DNA from: Lachnospiraceae bacterium
GTDB lineage: Bacteria > Bacillota > Clostridia > Lachnospirales > Lachnospiraceae
Direction: 5' to 3'
DNA: 14,669 bases
Assembly (NCBI GenBank): GCA_021202715.1
Contig: JAJQCL010000090.1
Coordinates: 1 to 14,669, forward strand
Shown here: piece by piece, positions 7,687-14,018 of the stretch
How the letters are laid out: each line of letters begins with the position of its first letter
Numbering within the stretch: position 1 is the first letter of the stretch
Position numbers and translations under genes: made by a program
Notes under the pieces: generated by a model
Database searches by the model: none
Told to the model about the DNA's origin: nothing
What the model saw: only the letters and a program-made list of their open reading frames with translations

Positions 7687-7836
7687 ATGGAAAAAGTATA
7701 TCAGACGATGAAACACTCTGGCATTATGAATATTGTCCTGGGGACGCTGATCATCGTGGTCGGCGCTCTCTGCGGGAGCTTCATCATCGTCAGCGGTGCA
7801 AAGCTGTTGTCACGAAAGAACGATATTATCTTTTGA
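7687..7836 (+). CDS. Small single-span membrane protein, 49 residues
   Basis: A start ATG preceded by GGGAGGT (7674-7680) opens a 49-codon frame. After a short polar N-terminus (MEKVYQTMKHSGIM) comes one long hydrophobic segment (about residues 13-38, rich in Ile, Val and Gly) ending in GAKLLSRKND. The positive charge after the span suggests a cytoplasmic C-terminus. There is no signal peptidase site or lipobox. It begins 81 bases after leuS with no clear terminator or promoter between, so readthrough from leuS is possible. A terminator follows about 60 bases later. Similar short one-span proteins are common in Lachnospiraceae (recollection, not checked). Function is unknown. Confidence 0.78.
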   Translation: MEKVYQTMKHSGIMNIVLGTLIIVVGALCGSFIIVSGAKLLSRKNDIIF

Positions 7837-7898
7837 TCGATACGCTGGGCGGCAGAAAAAATTCCGGTCGTTGCCGGACGCAGTCCGTATGTGAGAGC

Positions 7899-7935
7899 AG
7901 GGAGCCTGTCTTTAGATGGACAGACTCCCTTTTTC
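7899..7935 (+). terminator. Intrinsic terminator after the small membrane protein gene
   Basis: AGGGAG (7899-7904) pairs with CTCCCT (7925-7930), and inner TGTC (7907-7910) with GACA (7919-7922), with a 2x2 internal loop. TTTTTC follows. It ends the leuS/small-protein unit; on the minus strand there is no T-run after the stem. Confidence 0.88.
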
Positions 7936-7941
7936 GTGATT

Positions 7942-8232
7942 TTATTTTTTACTCCGCAGAGACAGGATACGTGAGAGGCTGCGCATCATCTCCACCTTCT
8001 TTTTCTCTTCCGGGGACATGTTGGGAAGGAGAGCGGAGAGCACCTGATCGGCCTCGGAATCAGAAAACTGCAGGTTCTGCCCCTGAGCGGCCGCACCGGC
8101 CCCGCTGAGGACGGACTTGAGGGCGGCGGCGTTTTTTCCCTGCATCTGTCCCATCATCTGTGTCAGAAACAGAACCTTCTCCGGGGACATGCCGGAGAAA
8201 GGAGAGGCGTCCGTGTTTTGAGAATCGCTCAC
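7942..8232 (-). CDS. Hypothetical 96-residue helical protein
   Basis: The start is GTG (8232-8230), chosen because AGGAGG lies 7 bases upstream. The product has a polar N-terminus (MSDSQNTDAS), a Met/Gln-rich helix (VLFLTQMMGQMQGKN, 20-34), an Ala/Gly linker (43-52), and a second helical half (about 57-96) with LLPNMSPEEKKKVEMM and a basic C-terminus. No signal peptide, membrane span, Cys or catalytic motif is visible. Two motifs start with SPE (16-18 and 73-75) before amphipathic helices, which may reflect a helical-hairpin fold. It is transcribed divergently from the 44-codon gene and converges on the terminator at 7899-7935. I do not recognise a named family. Confidence 0.82.
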   Translation of the reverse strand: MSDSQNTDASPFSGMSPEKVLFLTQMMGQMQGKNAAALKSVLSGAGAAAQGQNLQFSDSEADQVLSALLPNMSPEEKKKVEMMRSLSRILSLRSKK

Positions 8233-8263
8233 AACGAAACCTCCTGGAAAGGTTTTTCTCTGT

Positions 8264-8272
8264 TATTCTATG
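8264..8272 (-). promoter_or_regulatory. Possible late-sporulation-like -10 box upstream of the 96-residue gene
   Basis: On the minus strand the sequence reads CATAGAATA, which fits the CATAnnnTA -10 form known for sigma-K-type promoters. It ends 31 bases before the GTG. No AC-type -35 element sits at the right distance, so this is tentative. No good sigma-A promoter was found for the gene. Confidence 0.25.
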
Positions 8273-8335
8273 CGGAAACGGGGAAAAAGATGAGGCATAC
8301 ACTGCAATATGAGAAGCGGAAAGGGGGGCTGATCC

Positions 8336-8470
8336 ATGTACGAAAAACTGGTACGTCAGGGAAATGCCGTCTATGAGATCGATGAGGAGTGCATCCGCCG
8401 GAAGGAACGGGCGGAGCGCCGTCAGGCAGAGCGTGAGAAACCGCCGGAGCGGAAAAAATTGCAGAAATAA
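8336..8470 (+). CDS. Small charged hypothetical protein, 44 residues
   Basis: ATG (8336) with the purine-rich GGAAAGGGGGG upstream opens a 44-codon frame ending at TAA (8468-8470). The N-terminal half (MYEKLVRQGNAVYEIDEECI) has a beta-like pattern with one Cys. The C-terminal half is almost wholly Arg, Lys and Glu, so it is either a charged helix or a nucleic-acid-contacting tail. There is no membrane span. The frame is short, but the start context and a well-ordered N-terminus favour a real gene. Function is unknown. Confidence 0.62.
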   Translation: MYEKLVRQGNAVYEIDEECIRRKERAERRQAEREKPPERKKLQK

Positions 8471-8485
8471 ACCGTTTGAAATCGC

Positions 8486-8509
8486 ACAGGACACCGTTTC
8501 GGCTCCTGT
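8486..8509 (+). other. Hairpin after the 44-codon gene
   Basis: ACAGGA (8486-8491) pairs with TCCTGT (8504-8509), and CCG (8494-8496) with CGG (8500-8502) around TTT. No T-run follows, so it is listed as a stem-loop rather than a proven terminator. It lies 15 bases after the stop codon. Confidence 0.4.
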
Positions 8510-8526
8510 CTGATGAATACAATAGA

Positions 8527-8564
8527 GGCGGCCGCCTCCTCTCAAATGGGAGAAGGCGGCCGCC
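8527..8564. terminator. Long GC-rich hairpin, probable terminator for the leftward Cys-rich gene
   Basis: GGCGGCCGCC (8527-8536) pairs with its own copy at 8555-8564, and the stem continues inward (CTCTC with GGGAG) to the loop AAAT. On the minus strand TCTATTGTATTC follows, a fair U-rich tract, so it probably ends transcription from the Cys-rich gene. On the plus strand the next bases are GTTCATCGGG, a poor tract, though the stem alone may slow readthrough from the 44-codon gene. Confidence 0.6.
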
Positions 8565-8593
8565 GTTCATCGGGAAACTCTGCGCTGATTACA

Positions 8594-8732
8594 ATGAAAG
8601 CCCAAGAAGCGGAGCCGAAGGCGAACGCTTGCTGTGCATGCCCTTCGGGTAGATTGGCTGCTTTCATGTATGCATGCGGCGCTTAGCGAAGTCGAGCCGC
8701 AGGCGATGACTGAGCTTAGCAGAGTCGCTTAG
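8594..8732. repeat. Palindromic repeat cluster with a shared GAGCCGnAGGCGA core
   Basis: ATGAAAGCCCAA (8594-8605) pairs with TTGG..GCTTTCAT (8654-8667, a 2-base bulge). It encloses two inner hairpins: AAGCG-GA-GCC-GAA-GGC-GAA-CGCTT (8607-8630) and CCC-TTC-GGG (8641-8649). The whole can fold as a branched, cloverleaf-like structure. A second unit (8690-8711) repeats the core: AGTC-GA-GCC-GCA-GGC-GAT-GACT. The 13-base cores at 8612-8624 and 8694-8706 differ at one base. GCTTAGC occurs at 8681-8687 and 8714-8720, and CGCTTAG at the end. No ORF of quality lies inside. It resembles a short dispersed palindromic element; copies elsewhere in the genome cannot be checked here. Confidence 0.6.
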
Positions 8733-8944
8733 AAACCGCAGCAGCCGTTTCCGTTCCCGTTGCAGCAGAACAGGAGAAGCAGGATAATGATCCATGCCTC
8801 ACAGTTCATGCCGTTCTCACCGCATCCATTGCCGCATCCGCCGCAGCAGAAGAGAATCAGCAGAATGAAAATCAGGCTGCTGCAGCTGTTGCCGCTGTCG
8901 CATCCACACCCGCCATTGCAGTTGGTTGCTGCCAGATCACTCAT
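8729..8944 (-). CDS. Cys/Gly-rich small membrane-associated protein with internal duplication
   Basis: The 71-residue product has 13 cysteines (9, 13, 15, 21, 33, 34, 37, 41, 48, 60, 61, 68, 69). It contains two similar units: a short hydrophobic stretch ending in LFCC (SSLIFILLILFCC, 22-34; AWIIILLLLFCC, 50-61), each followed by a Gly/Asn/Cys tail. The N-terminus MSDLAATNC and this layout match proteins that databases often label 'chorion class high-cysteine HCB protein 13' in Lachnospiraceae, a misleading name (recollection). The hydrophobic-plus-glycine plan also recalls YjcZ-type small spore proteins. It may be a spore-coat, membrane or metal/redox protein; the sequence does not decide. 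GGAGGA lies 9 bases before the ATG at 8944. Its terminator is probably 8527-8564. Confidence 0.85.
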   Translation of the reverse strand: MSDLAATNCNGGCGCDSGNSCSSLIFILLILFCCGGCGNGCGENGMNCEAWIIILLLLFCCNGNGNGCCGF

Positions 8945-8973
8945 GATGGTCTATCCTCCAGGGATTTATAATG

Positions 8974-9000
8974 TATCCTATGACGGGGACTTGACCTTGT
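8974..9000 (-). promoter_or_regulatory. Candidate sigma-K-like promoter of the Cys-rich gene
   Basis: On the minus strand AC (9000-8999) precedes CATAGGATA (8982-8974) by 16 bases, fitting the known AC-N16-CATAnnnTA pattern of sigma-K-type promoters. Transcription would start about 20-25 bases before the ATG. The pattern is short, so chance occurrence is possible; no good sigma-A pair was found here. Confidence 0.35.
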
Positions 9001-9025
9001 TTCCTTAGCTTTTGCGGAGGAATGA

Positions 9026-9054
9026 TTGCAAAAAAAATTCAGGTAAGGTATCAT
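9026..9054 (+). promoter_or_regulatory. Sigma-A-type promoter of the giant fusion gene
   Basis: TTGCAA (9026-9031) and TATCAT (9049-9054) are 17 bases apart, leaving about 30 bases to the ATG at 9092. The -10 overlaps the perfect palindrome ATCATATGAT (9050-9059), which could be a small operator, though this is untested. AGGAGG (9080-9085) follows 6 bases before the start. Confidence 0.7.
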
Positions 9055-9091
9055 ATGATAGCGAAAGCAACAACGAGGCAGGAGGCATACT

Positions 9092-12000
9092 ATGAGTGTG
9101 GATATAAGCCAGAGTCTGATGCAGCGGCTGGAGGAAGCGTTGACGGAACGGGATCTGCTGAGGAAGCTGGGGCTTACGAAGAAAGAGATGATCCGACGGC
9201 TGCGGAAGCCGTCCTTTCGGCGTGCTCTGAAGGAGCTGTGCCCGAAGGAGACCTGGTCCTGTGAAGAGATCCTGGAGGCGTCCCGGGAGCTTCTCGATCA
9301 GCTCTCACCGGAACCTGAACAGGGGTGGCTTCCTTTTCTTTATGCGGACGGAAAATACAGCCTGTACCCGGAGAATTTCCCCAGAGTCATGGAACCCTGC
9401 TATGAGATGGGCAAGATTTTCTATATGGAACTGCTCCATGTCTGCATTGAGGCAGAGCGTGATTTTCATGGATTCCGGCCGGATCTTCATTTTTCTCTCC
9501 CGACGGCGGCGGAGGTTGAGGACTGTAAGGCCCGTGAGGAATTTGAACGTTTTCTGGCCTTCTGCCATCGCACCTATTTTCTGGAATTAATGCGCATCGG
9601 GGCGGAGATACCACCCTTTAATACCAACGGACACATTGCCGGGGTTCATTTTGTGTCCACACATATGGCCCGGCAGATGAAGGCCTGCGGCGTCCCGGTG
9701 GACCTGGCGCTGATGTCGGGAGCCGCCATCGGGCACGATATCGGCAAATTCGGCTGCAAGGACTCGGAAGCCCGCCGCGTCCCTTATTTGCATTACTATT
9801 ACACGGATCAGTGCTTCCGGCGTTACGATATGCCCTTTATCGGCTACATCGCCGCGAACCACTCCACCTGGGATCTGGAGCTGGAGAACCTGTCCCTGGA
9901 ATCCCTGCTGCTGATCTACGCGGATTTCCGGGTTAAGAGCACCCGGGAGAACGGGGCGGAGATCATTCATTTCTATACGTTAAAGGAGTCCTTCGACGTC
10001 ATCCTGAACAAGCTGGACAATGTGGACGATGCCAAGCGGCTGCGCTACCAGAAGGTGTACAGCAAGCTGGTGGATTTTGAAAACTACATGATTACAAAGG
10101 GCGTTCACACGAATTTTGAGAGCCTGGTTCCTGATCCGACGCAGGAGAAGGACACAGCGCTGCTGTGCGGGACGGAGATCGTAGATGAATATAAGAACAT
10201 GGCCATCAGCCACAACATTCTGCTGATGCATATCCTCAGCCATGAATCCTCCTTCACGACCATCCTGGAGACGGCCCGCAGTGAGAAGGACTGGAAAAAT
10301 ACACGGACCTATCTGAATATTTTCCGTGAATACTGCACCTATATGAACCAGCGGCAGAAGCTGATGACGATTGATTTCCTCTATGAGCTGATGATGCACC
10401 GGGAGGGAGATATCCGTTCCGGGGCGGCGACCCTCATGGGACAGATGATCGTCAACTATGATGTGGAGTATCGCAAGGAGATTCCGGAGGGGATGATTCC
10501 CTTCCTGCAGGATTCTTCCTCGGTGGAGCTTTTTGAGAAATATCTGGGCATGGCGCTGATGCCGGATCACAAGCTGACGGAACAGCACCGGAAATGGCTG
10601 GGCTATAAGATGGAGACGCTGGTGGATTCCGTGCTGACGAACTGTCGGCCGAGCCGCCGGGAGGACTATCTGTGCGTGATTCAGAAATATTATTCGACCT
10701 GGAACTGGGATTCCTTTACGGCCTTCGCCATGCTCAATGCGCTGCAGAAAATCCCTCTGGATCAGTGTTCGCAGGAGATGCTGGAGACATTTTTGCAGTT
10801 TGCTCTGTATTTTACGGCGGTGGATGATCTGGAGCTGCAGGTTTCGATTCTGAATTTTCTCCATAAAATGCTGCGCTTTGATGCGGACTCCGCCATGATC
10901 CATTCCTATGGGCTGCAGATCCTGGAGAATGTCCCAGTCTATTCCGTGATCAGCGTCGTCTATCTGAAGCGTACCATTGGTACACTTCTGCGGCTCCCCT
11001 ACGAATCTCTGGCGCAGTACCGGACCGGAAAGGACGATGCAGATCGAATCAACAAGGCCTTTCTGGAGAACCTGAAGACGGCTACGCCCTGGATCTGCAA
11101 GCTGATCAATATTCACTACCTGAAATATCAGATGGATCGGGGCGCCAACCGCCAGCCGGTTCACACAGTCACGCATCTGGCCAATCTGCTGACGGGAACC
11201 GAGTGCAGCGATGTGCGCCACCTGGCCGGACAGACGGTCGTGGAGATCGCGGGGCAGATCTCTCATGAACAGTGCAATGAGGTCGTCATGGAACTGATCA
11301 AGGGACTGGAGCTGGACGAGAGTGAGTTCGCCAAGGACATCCCTGAGTATCTGGGGCACCTGATTGTTTTCCTGAGGCCGCAGGAGATGGATGAGATTAT
11401 CCTGATTCTGGAGGGCATGCTGGTATCGGCGGCCGATCCGATCGCCTGCGTGACGCTTGATACCATCGGTGTGCTTCTGCAGCGGTATGCCGATTATGAT
11501 ATGGATACGCCGGAGGAACATCGCGCCCGGCTGCGCCGCCTCTGGGGGCTGATCCTTCGCGGCCTGTCTCACGATCATGAAATGGTGGCGCAGGAAGCCT
11601 GTTATGTTCTGGGTGAGTATATCTTTGGTTCGGAAACGATGCCTTTTGAGACGAAGAGTGAGATCTTCCGCAGTCTGGCCAAGAAGGGGATTCATATTAT
11701 GAAAAACCGGTCAGAGCATCAGCTGAACTTCCTGATCAATGCGGCGGCGCTGAATCATATTTACCGTTTTATTTCCGAGTATCTTCTGGAGCATGAGTCC
11801 TTTGGTTTCAGCGACCGGGGGAAGGTGGCATTTTTCCCGGGAACCTTTGATCCCTTCACCCTGAGTCATAAGGGAATCGTGGAGGAGATCCGTAAGCTGG
11901 GTTTTGAAGTCTATCTGGCGATCGATGAATTTTCCTGGTCCAAGAAGACGCAGCCGCGGCTGATCCGGCGCAGGATCGCCTCCATGTCGACGGCGGCCGA

Positions 12001-13990
12001 CTGCGGTGTGTTCATGTTCCCGGATGAGATCCCCGTAAACATCGCCAACAATGAGGACCTGAAAGGGCTGCGGACCCTGTTCCCGACACAGGAGATCTAT
12101 ATCGTGGAGGGGAGCGATGTGACGGCCAACGCCTCGGCCTACAAGAAACCGCCGGCAGAGAATTCGATCCATCATTTTAATCATATCATTTTTCAGCGGC
12201 GCGGAGAGGATTATGAAGTGGCGGTTCATGCCGCCGGAAAGAATAATGGGAAGATTCTCGGGGAGGTGGTGGAGCTCTCTCTGCCCATGCAGCTGGAGGA
12301 TATCAGCTCGACACGGATCCGGGAAAATATTGACCGGAACCGGGACATCGCCAACCTGATCGATCCCATGGTGCAGCGGTATATTTATGAGAATAACCTG
12401 TATCTGCGGGAACCGCAGTACAAGCCCATCCTGCATACCCGTTCGGTGGACTGTGATGTGGTCGATGATGTCTCTGAGGAGCTGTGGGAGAGGATGGCGG
12501 CCACGGTCCTTCACCGGAAGAAGGACATTCAGGGCATCATTTCCCGTCTGAAGACGGACGGAGCCTCTCTGGCGATCCTCTACGACAGGGATCGGGGCGG
12601 AGTGCCCATCGCGATGGCGGCCGCCCGGAAGATCGAGAGCGCGGATCTCTACCGGGAGTTCGGCGATCTGGAAATGGTGCGCCAGATCCGCGATCTGGCC
12701 TGGGGGAATATCCTGCTGATTCAGGCGGTGTATGCGCCGGATGACAGCGAATACCATGATTTCTTCCAGCTGCTCATTACGGAGCTTCTCGCCCACTATC
12801 TGGCCAAAGGATATACATATTGCCTGTACCATAGCAGACCGGAAATGGAAGAACGTCGGCGCTTTAAGACAGAAAACACTCTTCAGCGTCAGGGCTTTGT
12901 GCGTTTTTCTCCGGAGGATGCGGCGGAAACGGTCATGGCAGTGGATATGCATCAGCCCTATGTGCTGATGAAGAATATTGAAACAGTGATCAAGGAGCCT
13001 CTGAACGACAACCCTCATGTGCATCAGGTGGTAGAGGAGGCCCACCGGAAGCTGCAGCTGGCTTTGACGGAATTCGCTCCGGGAAATCTCGTGATCTCTA
13101 TTGATTCTTCCATCATGCACCACCGTCTGGTGCGGATGATCACGGAAGCAAATCAGGTGCCCAATGAGCCCTGTACGCCCCGCAGGCTGGGAGAGAAAAT
13201 GTGCGTACCCTTCGGCAAGGTGCTGCGCGGATTTGTCACGCCCAACACGGTGACCAAGGCGCTTCACACCGAGAAGGTATTCAATGCGGATATGAAGGGA
13301 TATACGATTCAGGAATTCCCTAATTATTCGCCGCTGAAAACTCAGCTGCGTACGATTCGTTCCTTTGACCGGGATGTGATCCTGGTCGACGATCTCCTGC
13401 ACAAGGGATACCGTCTCAAGGTTCTGCTTCCGATGCTGCGCGAAGCGGAGATTCCTATCGATCGGGTGATTCTGGGAGTACTGACAGCAAACGGGCAGGA
13501 TATCGTCGGACAGTACGGTCTGAAGACCGAGGGAGTCTATTTTATCCCGAATATTACGTCCTGGTTCACGGAGTCTACCCTCTATCCGTTCATCGGCGGG
13601 GACAGCGTCCGGTCGGCCGGCCGGAACGCGGCCGGGTTGCTGACTTCTGTGAATCTGATCCTGCCTTACGCGGCGCCGGCTTTCCTGCGAAGCGAGGACA
13701 TCGGTCCGGTATACAATCTCTCCATGGTATGCCTGGAAAATGCCCGCGATATCATGAAGGTACTGGAGCGGGAATACCAGCGTGAATTCGAACGCAATCT
13801 GACGCTCGACCGTCTCAGTGAAGTGATTCTCTCTCCGACCTGTCCGGACAAGGGACTGTTTATGTCCTACAATGAGAATCTTCCGGCCACGGTGTACATT
13901 GAAAATGACATCCAGAGACTGGTCCGTCTGCAGAACATTACCGGATATTTCCATGATTTTCAGGAAATGCCGGCCAATCTGCAGAAATAA
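9092..13990 (+). CDS. Giant multidomain protein: HD, HEAT-like, NMNAT-type nucleotidyltransferase, GNAT-like and PRTase-like
   Basis: The 1632-residue protein has no signal peptide or membrane span, so it is probably cytoplasmic. Domains in order: an N-terminal helical part; an HD phosphohydrolase domain (about 175-300) with H215-D216, K219, H257 and D278; a long helical HEAT-like region (about 370-900); and an NMNAT/NadD-type nucleotidyltransferase domain (about 910-1107). The latter has PGTFDPFTLSHKG (916-928), EGSD (1006-1009), ISSTRIR (1071-1077) and YIYENNLY (1097-1104). Its ATP-binding HxGH reads TLSH (923-926). Next is a GNAT-like region (about 1115-1290), weakly supported because no clear acyl-CoA loop is seen. 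Last is a PRTase-like domain (about 1325-1530) with VILVDDLLHKGYR (1429-1441), where the usual TG of the PRPP loop is KG. The frame is unbroken. The ATG was chosen for its AGGAGG. Overall reaction unknown; the parts suggest making or breaking a nucleotide-based compound. Confidence 0.9.
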   Translation: MSVDISQSLMQRLEEALTERDLLRKLGLTKKEMIRRLRKPSFRRALKELCPKETWSCEEILEASRELLDQLSPEPEQGWLPFLYADGKYSLYPENFPRVMEPCYEMGKIFYMELLHVCIEAERDFHGFRPDLHFSLPTAAEVEDCKAREEFERFLAFCHRTYFLELMRIGAEIPPFNTNGHIAGVHFVSTHMARQMKACGVPVDLALMSGAAIGHDIGKFGCKDSEARRVPYLHYYYTDQCFRRYDMPFIGYIAANHSTWDLELENLSLESLLLIYADFRVKSTRENGAEIIHFYTLKESFDVILNKLDNVDDAKRLRYQKVYSKLVDFENYMITKGVHTNFESLVPDPTQEKDTALLCGTEIVDEYKNMAISHNILLMHILSHESSFTTILETARSEKDWKNTRTYLNIFREYCTYMNQRQKLMTIDFLYELMMHREGDIRSGAATLMGQMIVNYDVEYRKEIPEGMIPFLQDSSSVELFEKYLGMALMPDHKLTEQHRKWLGYKMETLVDSVLTNCRPSRREDYLCVIQKYYSTWNWDSFTAFAMLNALQKIPLDQCSQEMLETFLQFALYFTAVDDLELQVSILNFLHKMLRFDADSAMIHSYGLQILENVPVYSVISVVYLKRTIGTLLRLPYESLAQYRTGKDDADRINKAFLENLKTATPWICKLINIHYLKYQMDRGANRQPVHTVTHLANLLTGTECSDVRHLAGQTVVEIAGQISHEQCNEVVMELIKGLELDESEFAKDIPEYLGHLIVFLRPQEMDEIILILEGMLVSAADPIACVTLDTIGVLLQRYADYDMDTPEEHRARLRRLWGLILRGLSHDHEMVAQEACYVLGEYIFGSETMPFETKSEIFRSLAKKGIHIMKNRSEHQLNFLINAAALNHIYRFISEYLLEHESFGFSDRGKVAFFPGTFDPFTLSHKGIVEEIRKLGFEVYLAIDEFSWSKKTQPRLIRRRIASMSTAADCGVFMFPDEIPVNIANNEDLKGLRTLFPTQEIYIVEGSDVTANASAYKKPPAENSIHHFNHIIFQRRGEDYEVAVHAAGKNNGKILGEVVELSLPMQLEDISSTRIRENIDRNRDIANLIDPMVQRYIYENNLYLREPQYKPILHTRSVDCDVVDDVSEELWERMAATVLHRKKDIQGIISRLKTDGASLAILYDRDRGGVPIAMAAARKIESADLYREFGDLEMVRQIRDLAWGNILLIQAVYAPDDSEYHDFFQLLITELLAHYLAKGYTYCLYHSRPEMEERRRFKTENTLQRQGFVRFSPEDAAETVMAVDMHQPYVLMKNIETVIKEPLNDNPHVHQVVEEAHRKLQLALTEFAPGNLVISIDSSIMHHRLVRMITEANQVPNEPCTPRRLGEKMCVPFGKVLRGFVTPNTVTKALHTEKVFNADMKGYTIQEFPNYSPLKTQLRTIRSFDRDVILVDDLLHKGYRLKVLLPMLREAEIPIDRVILGVLTANGQDIVGQYGLKTEGVYFIPNITSWFTESTLYPFIGGDSVRSAGRNAAGLLTSVNLILPYAAPAFLRSEDIGPVYNLSMVCLENARDIMKVLEREYQREFERNLTLDRLSEVILSPTCPDKGLFMSYNENLPATVYIENDIQRLVRLQNITGYFHDFQEMPANLQK

Positions 13991-14018
13991 TGAGAGCGTA
14001 TAATGAAAGGAAGATAAA

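Noticed and set aside
5923..7716. Minus-strand open frame of 597 codons opposite leuS
   Set aside because: Antisense shadow of leuS without start context or recognisable domain.
8296..8303. CATACACT as a sigma-E-type -10 box for the 44-codon gene
   Set aside because: It matches the -10 form, but no acceptable -35 element lies 14-15 bases upstream; too short to claim alone.
8060..8570. Minus-strand open frames of 161 and 100 codons
   Set aside because: They cross the 44-codon gene, the GC-rich hairpin and part of the 96-residue gene in another frame; no ribosome binding site or motif.
8668..8677. GTATGCATGC and other TGCATGC copies as an attachment site
   Set aside because: Short self-complementary words with no integrase, tRNA or matching distant copy in the window.
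8594..8732. Repeat cluster as a CRISPR array or insertion sequence end
   Set aside because: The repeats are too short and too few, spacers are absent, no transposase or cas gene is nearby, and no target-site duplication is evident.
9980..13954. Two long minus-strand open frames (9980-11695 and 11711-13954)
   Set aside because: Both are antisense to the giant fusion gene, whose motifs and ribosome binding site are clear; the antisense products are His/Arg/Ile-rich with no domain.
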